Below, in pieces: positions 46,457 through 58,900 of a stretch of 64,000 nt of DNA. The stretch spans positions 1,401,548-1,465,547 of the forward strand of contig JADCRB010000066.1 in assembly GCA_021464245.1 (NCBI GenBank), read 5' to 3'. This DNA comes from Carallia brachiata. Its lineage: Eukaryota > Streptophyta > Magnoliopsida > Malpighiales > Rhizophoraceae. The notes beneath the pieces are model-generated. The model was given only the letters and a program-made list of their open reading frames with translations. It searched no databases and was not told the DNA's origin. The first letter of the stretch is position 1; every line of letters begins with the position of its first letter. A program made the translations under genes and the position numbers.

Positions 46457-47155
46457 TTAATGTCTACTCTTTACTTCTCAATCTATACCCCTAATGCTGT
46501 AAAATTATGAGCTAAGTATTACAACTCAAATGGATAATTTAATCAGTGTAAAAAAGTTAGAATTATATTTTATTTCAAACATCATTGATTTGTTAAACTT
46601 AGTTTATCTCTGTTTTCTACTTATTAATAAATCAAAGTAAATCTGTTTATTGTGCTATTGGAATGCAAGTGCAGGTTAGACTATTTAAGTTTACATTTTT
46701 TATGACATATGAAATTCTACAAACTAATTGACGAAAAAATTATAATAATAAAATATAAATGTAATATACCAAATGACCATTTTATTATTTAAATAGTAAA
46801 AAGTAAATTTCAGTCTCATTAAACACTATAATTTTATTTTATTCATCAATAATAACAATTAATATTAGTAATTAGCAATCAATAATAATAACAATAATCA
46901 ATAATAAGTAAATCAAATACATCCTTAAAATATTAATCACCTATTAAATTTTAATTTGCAATCATAATGAACACAACCTTGTCATACACAAATTTTAATA
47001 GCATGTTAAGGAAATATTATATTTAAAAATTAATTTGTTGGGGAAAGTTAGTATGCATTAAATTCAAATAGTAATTATATAAAATGAATTTGTGTTCAAA
47101 AAGTCCATTGTTCTTAAGTCTGAAATTGTTTTTTATTCTTTGAATTTCTCAGGAT
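46457..47155. other. AT-rich intergenic DNA
   Basis: No gene recognised; A/T-rich with short AAT repeats. Confidence 0.5.
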
Positions 47156-47687
47156 TTAGGATGCACGAACACACGTGTCTGATACAATACTTACTGATAC
47201 TTCTCAGACATGTATTAAATACTTTAAAACGTGCCTAACAAAAAAATAAAAATAAAATAAATTCGGACACGCGTGTCAGACACTTCTAATTCACGTGTCT
47301 GACACCTCTAATATACGTGTCAGACACGTTTATATGTATTTGATATTTTAATTAGTACGTTATATACACACTCGTATATTATTTACTTAAATTTTTTGTT
47401 TTATATATACATATATACACACACAAACACAAACATATAAAATATTTTTTTTTAAATTGTGAACAAAATAAAAATTATATAGTAAAATACTATAATAATT
47501 ATTATTATGAACTATATGTAGGAAAAATTTTAAGTTCATTAAAAATGTTCAAATTATATATATATATATATAATATTTTATAGTCGTATTTACATCATAT
47601 CCGTGTCTTAATTTTCTTAGAGTTTCTATTTCTCCGTATTCATACCGTATCGTATCCGTATCCCGTGTCTGTATCCGTACATCCTAA
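47156..47687. mobile_element. non-coding element with TTAGGATG ends, copy 2 (532 bp)
   Basis: Begins TTAGGATGCACGAACAC; the complement of its right end begins TTAGGATGTACGGATAC, so the terminal inverted repeat is about 13 of 17. The body holds inverted CACGTGTC/GTGTCAGACAC motifs and aligns with 21173-21743. I see no convincing target duplication. This copy is better preserved than copy 1. Confidence 0.65.
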
Positions 47688-47939
47688 CTTATAATAAATG
47701 TCAATGTGGCACGTGCAATGCACGTGCGTGGAATATTCATCTACCAAACGACGACGTATAGAGTTGTTTTGTACCATTACGGGGTGGAGGGGTGTTTTGG
47801 GAACTTCGGCCAATTTTTGACAGCATGCTGCCGTCCACGTATTGTGGGGGGCCTACTGGGTTTTATTACCTAACCGACCAGTGTTTTGGATTTTGAATTT
47901 CGTAGATTGGAGGGATCTGCCAAGGTGTTGACACGTGCT

Positions 47940-48062
47940 GTGATCAGAGTTGGACTTGGGTGAGCACCAGTGGTCGAATCTCACGGTTGGATAGATTTCC
48001 TTACTTCGCCCTGACTAGCTCAGTGGGTCGCGCCAGGAGCTTATTGTCTTAATTCAAATGCT
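47940..48062 (+). repeat. tRNA-like fragment (possible SINE remnant)
   Basis: TAGCTCAGTGGG at about 48016 matches box A exactly, and TTCAAATGC lies about 38 bases later where box B is expected. The stretch upstream also has a box-B-like GGTCGAATC. It does not fold as a full tRNA in my reading and has no A tail. Confidence 0.3.
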
Positions 48063-51000
48063 AATGTCCTCTTTTTGGTTAAATTTGCTATAATTCATAG
48101 GATTCAAGATTTCATGTGAAATAGATGAGTTAATAGTTTGAATTGTGGTAGATTTGTGTACGGCTTTACTTGATTAATGTCTTCATTTGATTAGAGAGAT
48201 TACCTCAATTTAAGGTTAAGAAAAGTTGTAAGTCTTAAAAAAAATGCAATTAAATTTATATATCACTCACTAATAAAAACCGTCAATAAAATTTAAATCT
48301 TAAACTTTTTAAGCGAAGAACAAAAATCTTACTAATTGAACCAACTTTCGTTGGCAATGATTTTCCTGTCAGTCAAAAAGAATGGTGGTGCAACATATTT
48401 ATATAATTAATTTAAATTTAAATTTTCGCTTTAATAATCTCTTTTGATCAAATATATTGGGTGTCCTTGGCTTGATGTAGAGTTTTAAAGATTTGCAACA
48501 TGTTGGATGTTAGATTTACAAATTTGATAAGTTTGGTGAGTTGCAGTAGAACTGTGCTCACATGATACGTCTTATTTATAAAAAATATTAATAGATAATC
48601 TATTGACTAATAAATATGATAACTTATGTCAATTATGCATTTTTTTTTAACTAAAACCAAAAAAAGACATCCAATCATGTAATAGATAGTCGATGTAATT
48701 GATAGTCGAATTTGTATGCTTCATTTAGCTTGTTTAAAAGGAAGAAAAAAAAATGGAATGACTAATGAGGCCCCAATTACAAAATGGATTATGCTTTTTA
48801 GCACAAATCAAACTTGACGGAATTTTACGACGTCAATTTTTTTTTGTTTAAATAAATTGTTCTCCCTTGTTTTATTTAGGAGAATTAAAAATTTTGAATT
48901 TTTTAAATAAGATACCACAAAATATATTTAGAATAATATTAAGTACTACTTAATATTTAATTTTAGTAATTTTTAAAAAAATAAAAATTCAAGATAATAT
49001 TAAGTATATTTAAAGTAACATTAAATACTATTTAATGTTTAATTTTTACAAAAAGAAAAAAGGTCAATAAATATTGCCTCACAAACTATTAAAATTGCCT
49101 TCGTCTGCAATTCGTGACTATCATTCACGTGAAATAACACAGTTCTTACAAAATTGAGAAAATCCCTAACTATTTAAATTTCGTAAAATAAAATTTAGAA
49201 TTTTATTGTTAATGCACTCATCCTAGCGAAAGCTTGTTTTTGGCATAGGCCATATTTCTTGACCATTTATTACCAAATCAAACTAATGCTGGTACTGATG
49301 GTTCAAAAAAATAATAATAATGTTAGTAATGGGAAAATATTGGATTCCTGTAATCCAATTTCATAGGTACTTAACTTTCTTAAGTGAAATACACATGAAT
49401 TTGGTTCCAAAAAAAAAAGGTTAAATAAACAAATAAGAAATTAATGTGTGATGTAAAATTTATATTTACTTATAAAAACATGAGTAATTTTAATAAACAT
49501 CTCAGTATCAATGTCGAGATGGACATGATTTTCCTTTTTATTTTTCAAGAGTCTATATGTAGTCTAGGTGTCTTCTCACTTTTGTTATCAAAATGAAAAA
49601 CATTAAACTTGTTAATGACCACTCAAAGGGTGGTTGTTTGGTGATGATTTGATGTGTTTTATATATTAATTCGAATTTAAGTATTCATTATATCATTTAC
49701 TCTTTAAATTAATGGATTAAATGTGAAATGTGCGTTGTTGGCTTTTAAACTAATGGTGGAACCGCTTGGTTCAATGTGGGAGCAATTGGCCCCATTCAAA
49801 AAATTAATTTCTATATAATCTACATAAAGTTATTAAATTTGCCTCCATTCAAATTTTTTGCTTGCCCCCACTTGAATTTTTTTCTTGCCTTCACTCAGAA
49901 TTTAAAATTGTCGGATAGATACATTTTAAAATCTTCAATTAATATTGATAATCAAAGTTGTTGTTAATTTTTTCTTTAATTTTTAAAATGAGTTAGTTTA
50001 TTACATTAATTATATTTGAAAAATATATATGCCTTTGAGTTATATGCATATATTTTAAGTTTTATAAAATATAGATAAATTTGTTTAGTTTCAAATAAAT
50101 TGACAGTAACTATTTATCATATTTTGAATTAAAATGAATATATTCATTGATCTTTTAGTGGTAAAATAAAATTTTATACATATGTAACAATTTAAAAAAA
50201 TGTAAAAATTAAACATGTAATTGTAGTCAATAAATAAATTTTATGAAGACAAAGTTAACATACCAATAAAAGTATTAGTTTATAATTCATTACTCAATTA
50301 AATAGTAGGTAAATAAATTAAAAAGTCACAAGGAGTAAAATTTTTTTCAAACTTAAGAAAAACACTATATATAATCATCTTATTTGACAAAATAAAATGT
50401 GAACAATGTACATAAATTTTGGCTCATCTAATTATATTATTTTTGTTTAATATTTTCATAAATATGCCACTAAAAATTAGGTAAGAAATAATGTGGATAA
50501 AATTAATTATATTATTTTATATTACTTAAAATATTTTTTCATTAATTACACATAAATTTGTCTTAATTGAAAATAATTTATAACTTTGTTACTGTTTCTG
50601 ACTCTTTAATACCGCGATCACGAAAGTTTCAAAAATAATGAAATAAGGATGCTAATGGCCCCAATATCATATTCAACTCACGCATGATAAAACTAATATA
50701 ATCTCAAACAACCTTTTTTGTAAGTAAAAAACAAGAAAAACAAAACCTTAATGTTCACAGCAGACTAATAATGCTTAGAGTCAACGATTAAACTGACAAA
50801 CTAACTCAATTCAAAGTGATATCACATATCAAAATAGTTCAAAATGGATTGAATGTAAATAGTAATTTAACAAAGTTGCGATTTGCAATTTTGCTGTGAA
50901 TTTGAAAATTCAAATCTACAAATTAAACCAAATTGTTATCATTATTCATGCGATATGGTGTTTTGTACACTAAAATTAACTATTAATTTGATAATTTTGT

Positions 51001-51760
51001 TTCCATATAATTTAATTACGATTTCTAATTGCATAAATAGTATTCTTAATTTTCATATATTATTATAAATTTTTTTCTCTGTATTTATATGTTCAATATA
51101 TAATTACTTTCAATATCACTAAATCGACTGACTCAAACAAACACCAAACATACTGGTTCGACTAGTGTTTTAACTTTGTACATGCAGATTGTCGTTCCAA
51201 ATGCATGATAAGCGACAAGCTGATGGGCTCAAAAAATAAAATAAATAAATAAATATAAATAAATAAATATATATATAAATACATATATATATATATATAT
51301 ATATCGCTAAAAAAAACAAGCGATGATAAGCTGATCCAAACTAAATTACTTTAGTGTATCGTTAGTTTGTGAGTTTTGGTCCAGTTCAGAGTGATTTGGT
51401 GATCAAAGAATTTTATTTGGATCGTAAAATTATAAGTTTAAATATTTGTAAAGGCATTTAATAAAATTAAAACATTTAATTGACTTTTGTAAAATTATAA
51501 AAAAATATTATAGTTTTTATTGATTGCCCTAAAATTTGTTCATCCAATTAAATAAAAATTAATAAACACATAACTCTGCATAGTTGTGAAAAAATTATTA
51601 AACACGTGAAATTTATTTATTTATAAATTTAATAAAAAAAATACAATACAATATGATTAACATAATTTTTTTTAAATAATTTCTTATTTTATAATCAGAT
51701 CCGAAATGCCAAAATATTCCCTCTAAAATCGAAAAATTGCCAGAACATAAAATAAAACTG
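48063..51760. other. AT-rich intergenic DNA
   Basis: Long AT-rich stretch with short AAT and TA repeats (a TA/AAAT microsatellite at about 51236-51304). No protein-like frame on either strand. Confidence 0.5.
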
Positions 51761-51774
51761 AGAATGGAGCCGTA

Positions 51775-51782
51775 GAAGCTTC
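51775..51782. promoter_or_regulatory. two-unit heat shock half-element
   Basis: GAAGCTTC is GAAnnTTC, two inverted nGAAn units, 44 bases upstream of the perfect three-unit element. Alone it is weak; beside the other it may strengthen HSF binding. Confidence 0.4.
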
Positions 51783-51818
51783 TATACAATTCCCATTTTC
51801 CACCGACTGCTCACCAAT

Positions 51819-51831
51819 GAAGCTTCTCGAA
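51819..51831. promoter_or_regulatory. perfect heat shock element upstream of PDX1.2-like gene
   Basis: GAAGCTTCTCGAA reads GAA-nn-TTC-nn-GAA, three contiguous alternating units, the consensus HSF binding site. It lies 23 bases before a TATA-like box and about 145 bases before the ATG, a typical position for heat-induced plant genes. Arabidopsis PDX1.2 is known to be heat-induced through HSFA1. Confidence 0.65.
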
Positions 51832-51853
51832 CTCAACCCCACCCCCAACTTCG

Positions 51854-51860
51854 TATATAT
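51854..51860 (+). promoter_or_regulatory. TATA-like box of PDX1.2-like gene
   Basis: TATATAT about 117 bases upstream of the ATG, which would put the transcription start near 51885-51890 and leave a leader of about 90 bases. Confidence 0.45.
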
Positions 51861-51976
51861 CAATCCCACATTCTTCAACTTTCATCACAACAACAACATC
51901 CAAATATTCAATTAATTGATTCTATTCTGTTGATTATTTTGCTTCTGTGAGGCATTTACACAAACAGTTTGTAACA

Positions 51977-52906
51977 ATGGAAGAAGGCGGAGCCGTGACA
52001 ATCTACAATAGCAGCGCCATTACTGATGCCAAGAAGAACCCATTTTCCATCAAGGTCGGATTAGCTCAGATGCTCCGCGGCGGGGCAATTCTCGAAGTCT
52101 TTGATGCAAATCAAGCAAAGGTAGCTGAAGATGCTGGTGCTTGTGCTGTTATAATTGCGGAGCCAGCAGCTGCTGCTGGTGGTGGACGAGGGATTCGAAG
52201 AATGGTGGATCCTTCTGTTATTAAGGAGATTAAACGCTCCGTTTCGATCCCTGTAATGGGTCGAGCTCGGGTCGGGCATTTCGTGGAGGCTCAGATTCTG
52301 GAGGCAACTGGGGTTGATTATATTGATGAAAGTGAGGTTCTTGCTGTAGCTGATGAGGACAATTTTATAAATAAGCATAATTTTAGGACCCCATTTGTTT
52401 GTGGGTGTAGAAATCTTGGGGAAGCCTTGAGGAGAGTAAGGGAAGGCGCGGCGATGATAAGAACACAAGGAGATTTATTGGGTAGCGGAAATGTTGCTGA
52501 TACTGTTAAGAGTGTGAGAGATGTGATGAAGGAAATGAGGATTTTGAACAATATGGATGAAGATGAGGTGTTTGCTTTCGCCAAAAACATTGCTGCGCCT
52601 TATGATCTCGTAGCGCAGACTAAGCAAATGGGGAGGCTGCCTGTTGTGCAGTTTGCTGCAGGGGGTGTGATGACCCCTGCAGATGCAGCGATGATGATGC
52701 AATTGGGATGTGATGGGGTCTTTGTTGGAAATGAGGTTTTCGATTGCGCGGATCCTTATAAGCGGGTGAGAGCTATAGTGCAGGCTGTTAGGCATTATAA
52801 CGATCCTCATGTGTTGGTGGAGAGCAGCTGTGGGTTGGAGGAGACAATGGCTGAACTTAATCTCAGTGAGGACAGAATTGAACAGTTCGCTCACAGTGAC
52901 GCGTAG
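51977..52906 (+). CDS. PDX1.2: PDX1.2-type pyridoxal 5'-phosphate synthase-like protein (pseudoenzyme), 309 aa
   Basis: A single intronless frame of 309 residues spanning a complete PdxS/SNZ (beta/alpha)8 barrel: [91 protein letters not shown]. Catalytic PDX1 proteins use an Asp and two Lys in the motifs MDV, MAKAR and RTKGE. Here these read LEV (Glu40), MGRAR (Arg96) and RTQGD (Gln164), and the RVPADI-type substrate loop is replaced by an Ala/Gly-rich stretch ([13 protein letters not shown]). The same replacements mark Arabidopsis PDX1.2, a non-catalytic paralogue that assembles with PDX1.1/1.3 and supports vitamin B6 synthesis under heat. The frame extends upstream without an ATG, so MEEGG is the start. 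It is convergent with BAC2. Confidence in the family is very high, in the PDX1.2 assignment high. Confidence 0.92.
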   Translation: MEEGGAVTIYNSSAITDAKKNPFSIKVGLAQMLRGGAILEVFDANQAKVAEDAGACAVIIAEPAAAAGGGRGIRRMVDPSVIKEIKRSVSIPVMGRARVGHFVEAQILEATGVDYIDESEVLAVADEDNFINKHNFRTPFVCGCRNLGEALRRVREGAAMIRTQGDLLGSGNVADTVKSVRDVMKEMRILNNMDEDEVFAFAKNIAAPYDLVAQTKQMGRLPVVQFAAGGVMTPADAAMMMQLGCDGVFVGNEVFDCADPYKRVRAIVQAVRHYNDPHVLVESSCGLEETMAELNLSEDRIEQFAHSDA

Positions 52907-54101
52907 AGAATTTGTACACACAAGTAATGTATCTTCTCTTGTATGTTTATGGGAATTTGGTTTATGATTTCAGGTTATTATAAGAGTTTTGTTGGTCTTA
53001 GCTTGTTGTGTTGTCGGCTATAAACACGAATGCCAGTGTTTCATACGCTGCATATCTTCATCTGGAAACATGCATATGAATTAGAATAAATTGATTAACC
53101 AGAGTTCCATTTTTGTGTTATGAATTTCCATGGGTAACAATATAGACTCTTTAAAAGGCATGCATTTATAGTGGTTGCTAAATTGCAGCTGAATTGTGTA
53201 ATCATTTGTTATACCTTCTGCAAAGGAGCCCCATCATGCACTTTGGTTTAGCTGAGTTGCAGAATCATTCCATTCCTTGTTTAAGATGGTACCTTGGGCC
53301 TAGAAGTTTTGTTTGACCAACTTGTATTCTTATGTCCCCGAACAGACACATTGATGCATGCGAAAAAAATCGATTTGATCGTGGAACAGAAACTGTGATA
53401 ATATCATTATCATTATTGTAAGTAATTGGATTGATTTTCCTCTTGCCACCCTTGCACTTCTGTCCTGATATTCCAATGTTGATGAAAAATGGTATTATCT
53501 CAAAAGTACCATATATAAACAGATTTCTCAATTGTGAAGAAGTAGGAATCTAATGTCATGTAATTATAAGAGGCTCTTGATGGCTGAGACATTAGTAGCC
53601 AAGAGATTTAAACTAACTTCGGCTAATTTCAAGGGATAACTAACAAAACCCATGACAGTGATAATTTGGATCCGCTGGCACACTTGCAGGTGATGTTTTT
53701 CTGATAAATGGAGATGGTTAAGACAATAAGAGAAAGAATGGTTGATAAACAATAGAGAAATAATATAAAACAAATTTAAGAAATATGAATCTTCGAAATA
53801 AACATGGTGAATTGGAGAGGCACTACAGTTCATGTTGAAACCTGCAACTGTACTTTCTGAGGGGCAGGGAACCTCCAATGGCCGTCCGCCGGCCCCCCCC
53901 CCCCCCCCCCCGCGCGCAAGGGGGGGCTTGGGGGGCCAATGAAGCGTGGAAAATGAAACAAATAGAGAAGAATGAGTGGCTAGTTCACACAAGGATTCTG
54001 GCAAAGGATAGCATGTCTATGCCATTTTTTCATCTCTTAATATCATTATCAATTTATCAATGCTCATATGCATAGATGATCATCTTAATTTCAAGGGTCA
54101 A
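52907..54101. other. intergenic DNA between PDX1.2-like and BAC2
   Basis: 3' flanks of two convergent genes. Contains the C/G homopolymer block at 53893-53936 listed separately. No other feature seen. Confidence 0.5.
53893..53936. repeat. C19 run followed by G runs
   Basis: A 19-base C run (53893-53911), then GCGCGC, AA, a 7-base G run and, after CTT, a 6-base G run. It is extremely GC-rich inside AT-rich DNA. It could form G-quadruplex or i-motif structures, or be a base-calling or assembly artefact. Confidence 0.8.
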
Positions 54102-55913
54102 CTACTTCAAGATCACATTCTCCGTTTGAATGCTTCCATTGTTGAATAAGCACCTCAAAGCAATTTCATAAGCTGAAAAGATAGCCCCATTGACAACAAA
54201 AGCTCTTGCAACAGCAGTTCCCAGACCTCGCCAGAGCACAGCATAACCTTCCTCTTTGACGCTTCGCGTGAAGCAATCCAGAATACCCGTATACTTTTGT
54301 GGGGAGGATGCTGTTTGAGCTTGTAGCCTGGTTTTTACAACATCTAATGGATAGCAGCAGACCCAGCTAGCAACGCCAGCCAGTCCTCCTGCTATCAGCA
54401 TAGTTCTTAAGCTTTCTTGACCATTCTTTCTGCAACCAGGGTGCAGCTGCTCCCTCATGTACTCATACGTCCAGAAGTAGAAGCCGTGTGAGGGTGCATC
54501 CCTTAAGGCAGTGATGGTGAAGCCACGGTACATTCCTCTTAAACCTTCTCTTCTCAGTATGTTCTTTGCCACGCTTATTGGACCTTTTTGACTGTCTGCC
54601 TGATAGCTTGTTGCTTGACTTTTGTCCTGTAACTGAAGGCGGATCTTTATCAGTTCTACCGGAGAAAGCAGAAGGCTCTGCAAAGCCCCAGTACCAACTC
54701 CTCCCAGAGCAACCCCCTTGTAGGAGGGCGGGTCATTGGCTGACATTGACGAATCAAATGCTCGAGAGAGGATGGCATAGATCTGGAAAGCCATTGCATT
54801 CTGCAATACAGAGAAATATTGTCAGGATGGATTGTGATAGCACAAGAAACCAGGAGCCAATGCTGTAATTTTGGAAGCCTGTCGCTTCGAAATACATGTG
54901 CACAAATGAAGATCCAGTAAGTATATAATCATGATCGAGTCCACTTTTTGTTTTTGTTTTTTTTTTTTTTTGATGACCTATTCCACTGCTGTGGAACTCA
55001 ATGTATATTTGAACATGAACGGTGATGCCATCAATTGTAAATGCATGGTTTGGAAACAAGTATTGAAGAGCACACAGTTTTGTAAGCTAATCTTTACAAT
55101 CTGACTTGTTACAATGCAGCCATGATTATATCAAGACTCCATATTGGAAATAAATTCCTACAGCCGTACAGCGCCAGAGGTTTATTATGTACTCATCAGG
55201 CGACTGAGATATAGTGAGTGAGTGGAACAAGCTTTGTAAGAAAGGAACATATATCTGCCTACAATTTACAGCGGAGGCCACTTTGATAGGCAGTTGTATA
55301 GAAGCTGTTGTAGTTAATTGCTTATCTGCACTGTATGAGATAAGTAGGCCTGCCAGATTCTTAGATAGTTGACAACATCTGAAGTTCAAACAGAGTCATG
55401 TGTACACCACATATCTTGGATATTTGGTCCTAAATAATTAACTTTTCCACTAACATTCCTATCATCAACATACAGCACCTACTTTAAAATAAATACCAGA
55501 ACCCAGATCCAAAACAGAACTTGACAGAATCTGACCCTCCAGGTGACCATCATAAAATTAATACAACCCACCAAATAATTCCAAGAACTACTAAAGTTCA
55601 AGACGGAGAACACCATGCCAAACCTGAGACGAATGCAAAAATAAAAAATAAAAAAAGAAGAAGAAGAAGGTGACAATACCTGAAAGGTGACTGATGCAAG
55701 GGGTGCGCCCATGCCTCTGTAGAGTGCACCAATTCCCTCCCTGCTGACAACCCCACGCAGGATGCTGAAAGCAGAACCAGAATTGGATTGTTGTTGCCGG
55801 ATCCGCAGCGTATCCAGTGGATAACCAGAAATTATACCAGCAATGCCACCACAACCACCAGCAACAAATTCTCTACCCCAGCTGCTAGCAAGAAACTCTG
55901 GCCAAAAATCCAT
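54102..55913 (-). CDS. BAC2: mitochondrial basic amino acid carrier BAC2-like, 310 aa
   Basis: Two exons on the minus strand, 55913-55680 and 54800-54102, join in phase 0 to 310 residues, the usual carrier size. Three mitochondrial carrier repeats are seen, each with the P-x-[DE]-x-x-[RK] signature: GYPLDTLRIRQQQ, LSPVELIKIRLQLQ and CYPLDVVKTRLQAQ, with matching G-[IL]-x-G-[ML]-[YW]-R-G segments (LYRGM, MYRGF, LWRGL). The N-terminus MDFWPEFLASSWGREFVAGG and WRGLGTAVARAFVVNGAIF match Arabidopsis BAC2, an inner-membrane transporter of arginine, lysine, ornithine and histidine, induced by hyperosmotic stress. The start is the second Met of the longer frame, chosen by homology. A Gly/Ser-poor tail after RCLFN is variable in the family. 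Gene intact. Confidence 0.92.
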
Positions 55914-55959
55914 TATGGTCTCACTCTCATTCCCCACACACCCCAAAAAAAAAAAACCC

Positions 55960-58900
55960 AAAAAGATTGAACCTTTAGCTCAAAGGTTGTGTCTTTTTTC
56001 GATTATTGATGCCAACCCCAATCCTTGTTTTATCTTTCTTGTTCAAACAAAACCTACCAACAATTGATCAATACTTGCAGTCTTTCTTGCTTTCACGTAT
56101 TTTTACAAAACAAAATTTTTTCTAAACTCAGAGTTATGATGCAATCAATAAAGATAAACTTCTCAAAAAAAAAAAAAAAAAGAAAGCTTTCCTACCCTTA
56201 GCAATCAAATCTTTCCAAATATCACCAATATATGTGCCTAAGTAAGAAAACACACAAAGCCCCCTTTTTTGTTTTTGATCACCACTCTGGCTTTGTCTAC
56301 CTAAATTTTGCAAAGCAGAGAGAGGGAGAGATAGAGATTAAGAGACCAAACAGCAACCCCAGAAGGCTTTTATGGTTTCTGTGTTAGAGTTCTTACACTA
56401 CTGGACCGAAACAAAGGCCAACTGGCTGCTATTCTCTCGGGACATGGCGAGTTGTTTGTTTGTTTGTTTGTTTGTTTGTTTTGTCTTGGATTCGGAGTGG
56501 AAAGAGGGAAACGGCCTACGTCCACTTTCCACGTCGCCAATGGATTCATGCCATCTGGACCACCATATCAAGGGAGTGCTTTCAGCCTAGTGTTTTACTT
56601 CCTTTTCGCTCTCATCCTTTTTGATGGAGACGTTTTATTTTGTTATTGTATTTTTAGTAGTGGGTCGATGATGTAATTAAATTTTAATTTGAATTAAAAT
56701 AATCATATGATTTATTTAATAATATTTAATAATTTTTTTATATTTTTTAAAATTAATTATTTAATAATTTATATTATTTTAATTGCATAAGAAGTAGTGC
56801 CTAACATTTATCTCTTTTTCTTTTATTTTATTGTTCCTATTTATTGAAATGGTTCTTTTAGTGGTTGAGTGACGCAAGCAAATAAAAAGCTCAATGGAAA
56901 TTCATGACATAATGTTGAGTGAAGTCCCAATCAGCATGACCTAAAAGTTTTTGGCTTGATCATCAATTTATGTGTACTCTACAATTCATGGATTAGTGAT
57001 ATCTATTATTTTTATTCAAAGATAGAAATTTAAATTTCATAAAAGGATTAGTAAAAATTATAATAAGAAATTTTTTTTCCACTTACCTTTTTTTAATTTA
57101 GTAAAATAATAAAAATAAGAATAAGATTTTATAAACTCATCAGACTTGAGCACATTATAGAGTGAAATCTAATTTGTAAATTTAAGTTTTAAACACTCAA
57201 GTGTCTTTTTAAGAACATTAATATTAAGTATATAAAATATTTACAAGCAATTTATCTTTGTTTTAAAAAAAAATATTTATGTGATTTAAATATTTTTAAG
57301 TTACACTAAAAAATTTTACTGTTTTATTCAATTATAAGCTTATTAAAAGTTTAAATAGTCGTGCATATGGGTCCAATTGGTTGTTAGGAATAAAAAACAA
57401 GCTACCCGTCAAACAACGTGCATATATTTCAATTACGTATTGGAATAATAATTTGCAAGATTGATTATCTTAGTCTAAGAAGAAGTGTGACTTAGGACAC
57501 ATATCCAATGATTAACCATACAAAGTAGTTGTTGTTTACGTAAGGGGAAAAAAAAAGTTTCACAATTGTAATTTTAAAATATGATTAATATATTAAAATA
57601 TCATTATCAATTTAGTATAAAATAACAAATTTAACATGAATTTTAAAAAATAACTGTTTATTTATTTTAAAATTTTTTGTAATAAATCTAACGTACCGTG
57701 AAATTTTTTAAATAAAATTTATCTATTTTAATAATATGATATTAATGTATGTAGTTATTATATTATTGAAATAGACATATTCTTATAAATCTGTTATCGA
57801 AACTGACAGATTTTATTTATAAAAAATTATTGCGTGTTAGATTTATTATAAAAAAATTAAAAGAAGAGTAAACTGTTACTTTTTAAAATTAATATTAAAA
57901 TTTTAATTTATACAAAATTTGTACAAAATTAATGATATTTTTTATATTAATTATTTTAAATAATAATAAAATTATATAAATAGTTAAATAATTAAAATTA
58001 TAAAATAAAATAAAATAAAATAATAAATATTATTAAATAATATTATATTATTAGTTATTATTATTATTATTATTATTAAAGTATAATTTATATCGCCTCA
58101 CTCTTGGAGCAAATTACTCGTGCTCCTGCTAGGCACCTGCAAATAATGTACGAGAACGTGGTACAGGTTGGCAATAGCATTTGCAAACGACAACGATCTT
58201 GACAACACATACAAAAGGCTCCTCGGGCAATGGAAAAAAAAAAAAAGGGCTCCACAATTTTTCATAGAATATTATTTAAAGAATAAAATCTATGTTAAAA
58301 TAAGTCATTTGTTTATTATTAGTCACATGGTAAAAATTAACAAAGAATTTGGTACGTGGAGATGATGGTAGGCTAAACTAATTCTAATATTTGGCATATT
58401 AATTTTAGTATGTAATATTATAATTTATAATGTTATAATTATGCAACATGCGATATGTTTATTTTATTCTTTATTTAATAATTTCAATTTTAGATGTTAA
58501 AATGAATGCATGAGTATTAAGACATACATTTTAAAATCACTATATTTAATATTAATTAGTTAGACGAGAGTTCAAATTATATCCCGTAATTTTAAGTGGG
58601 GATAATCTTGATTTACAGAATTTGGGGTCTTTCAACCCTAAAAAATTTTAGTATATCTCATTTTGCAATGTCCAAACAACACAGTGAGAATAGATTATTA
58701 TCGTACTAAATCAAAAAAATTTTATGTTTTTTTTGTTACGTAGGGTGACGCAAGCACCGTTCCATTCCCGGCGGAGAGGAACTGGCTTCTGGTGGGGAAG
58801 CAACTTAACTAATGAAAACGGTGTCGCATTAAGTAGACTATTGAGAATGTGCCACGTTGGAGATGTCATGTGAAAGACATTGTCGCAACTTTTTAACGTT

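Noticed and set aside
47940..48062. A functional tRNA gene
   Set aside because: Box A is perfect, but I could not form the acceptor and anticodon arms; kept only as a tRNA-like fragment.
51947..51976. Extended N-terminus of the PDX1.2-like protein
   Set aside because: The extension begins at a non-ATG codon in the leader; the ATG at 51977 fits family length.
56372..56676. Open frames with CLFVCLFVCL-type strings
   Set aside because: They translate a GTTT microsatellite.
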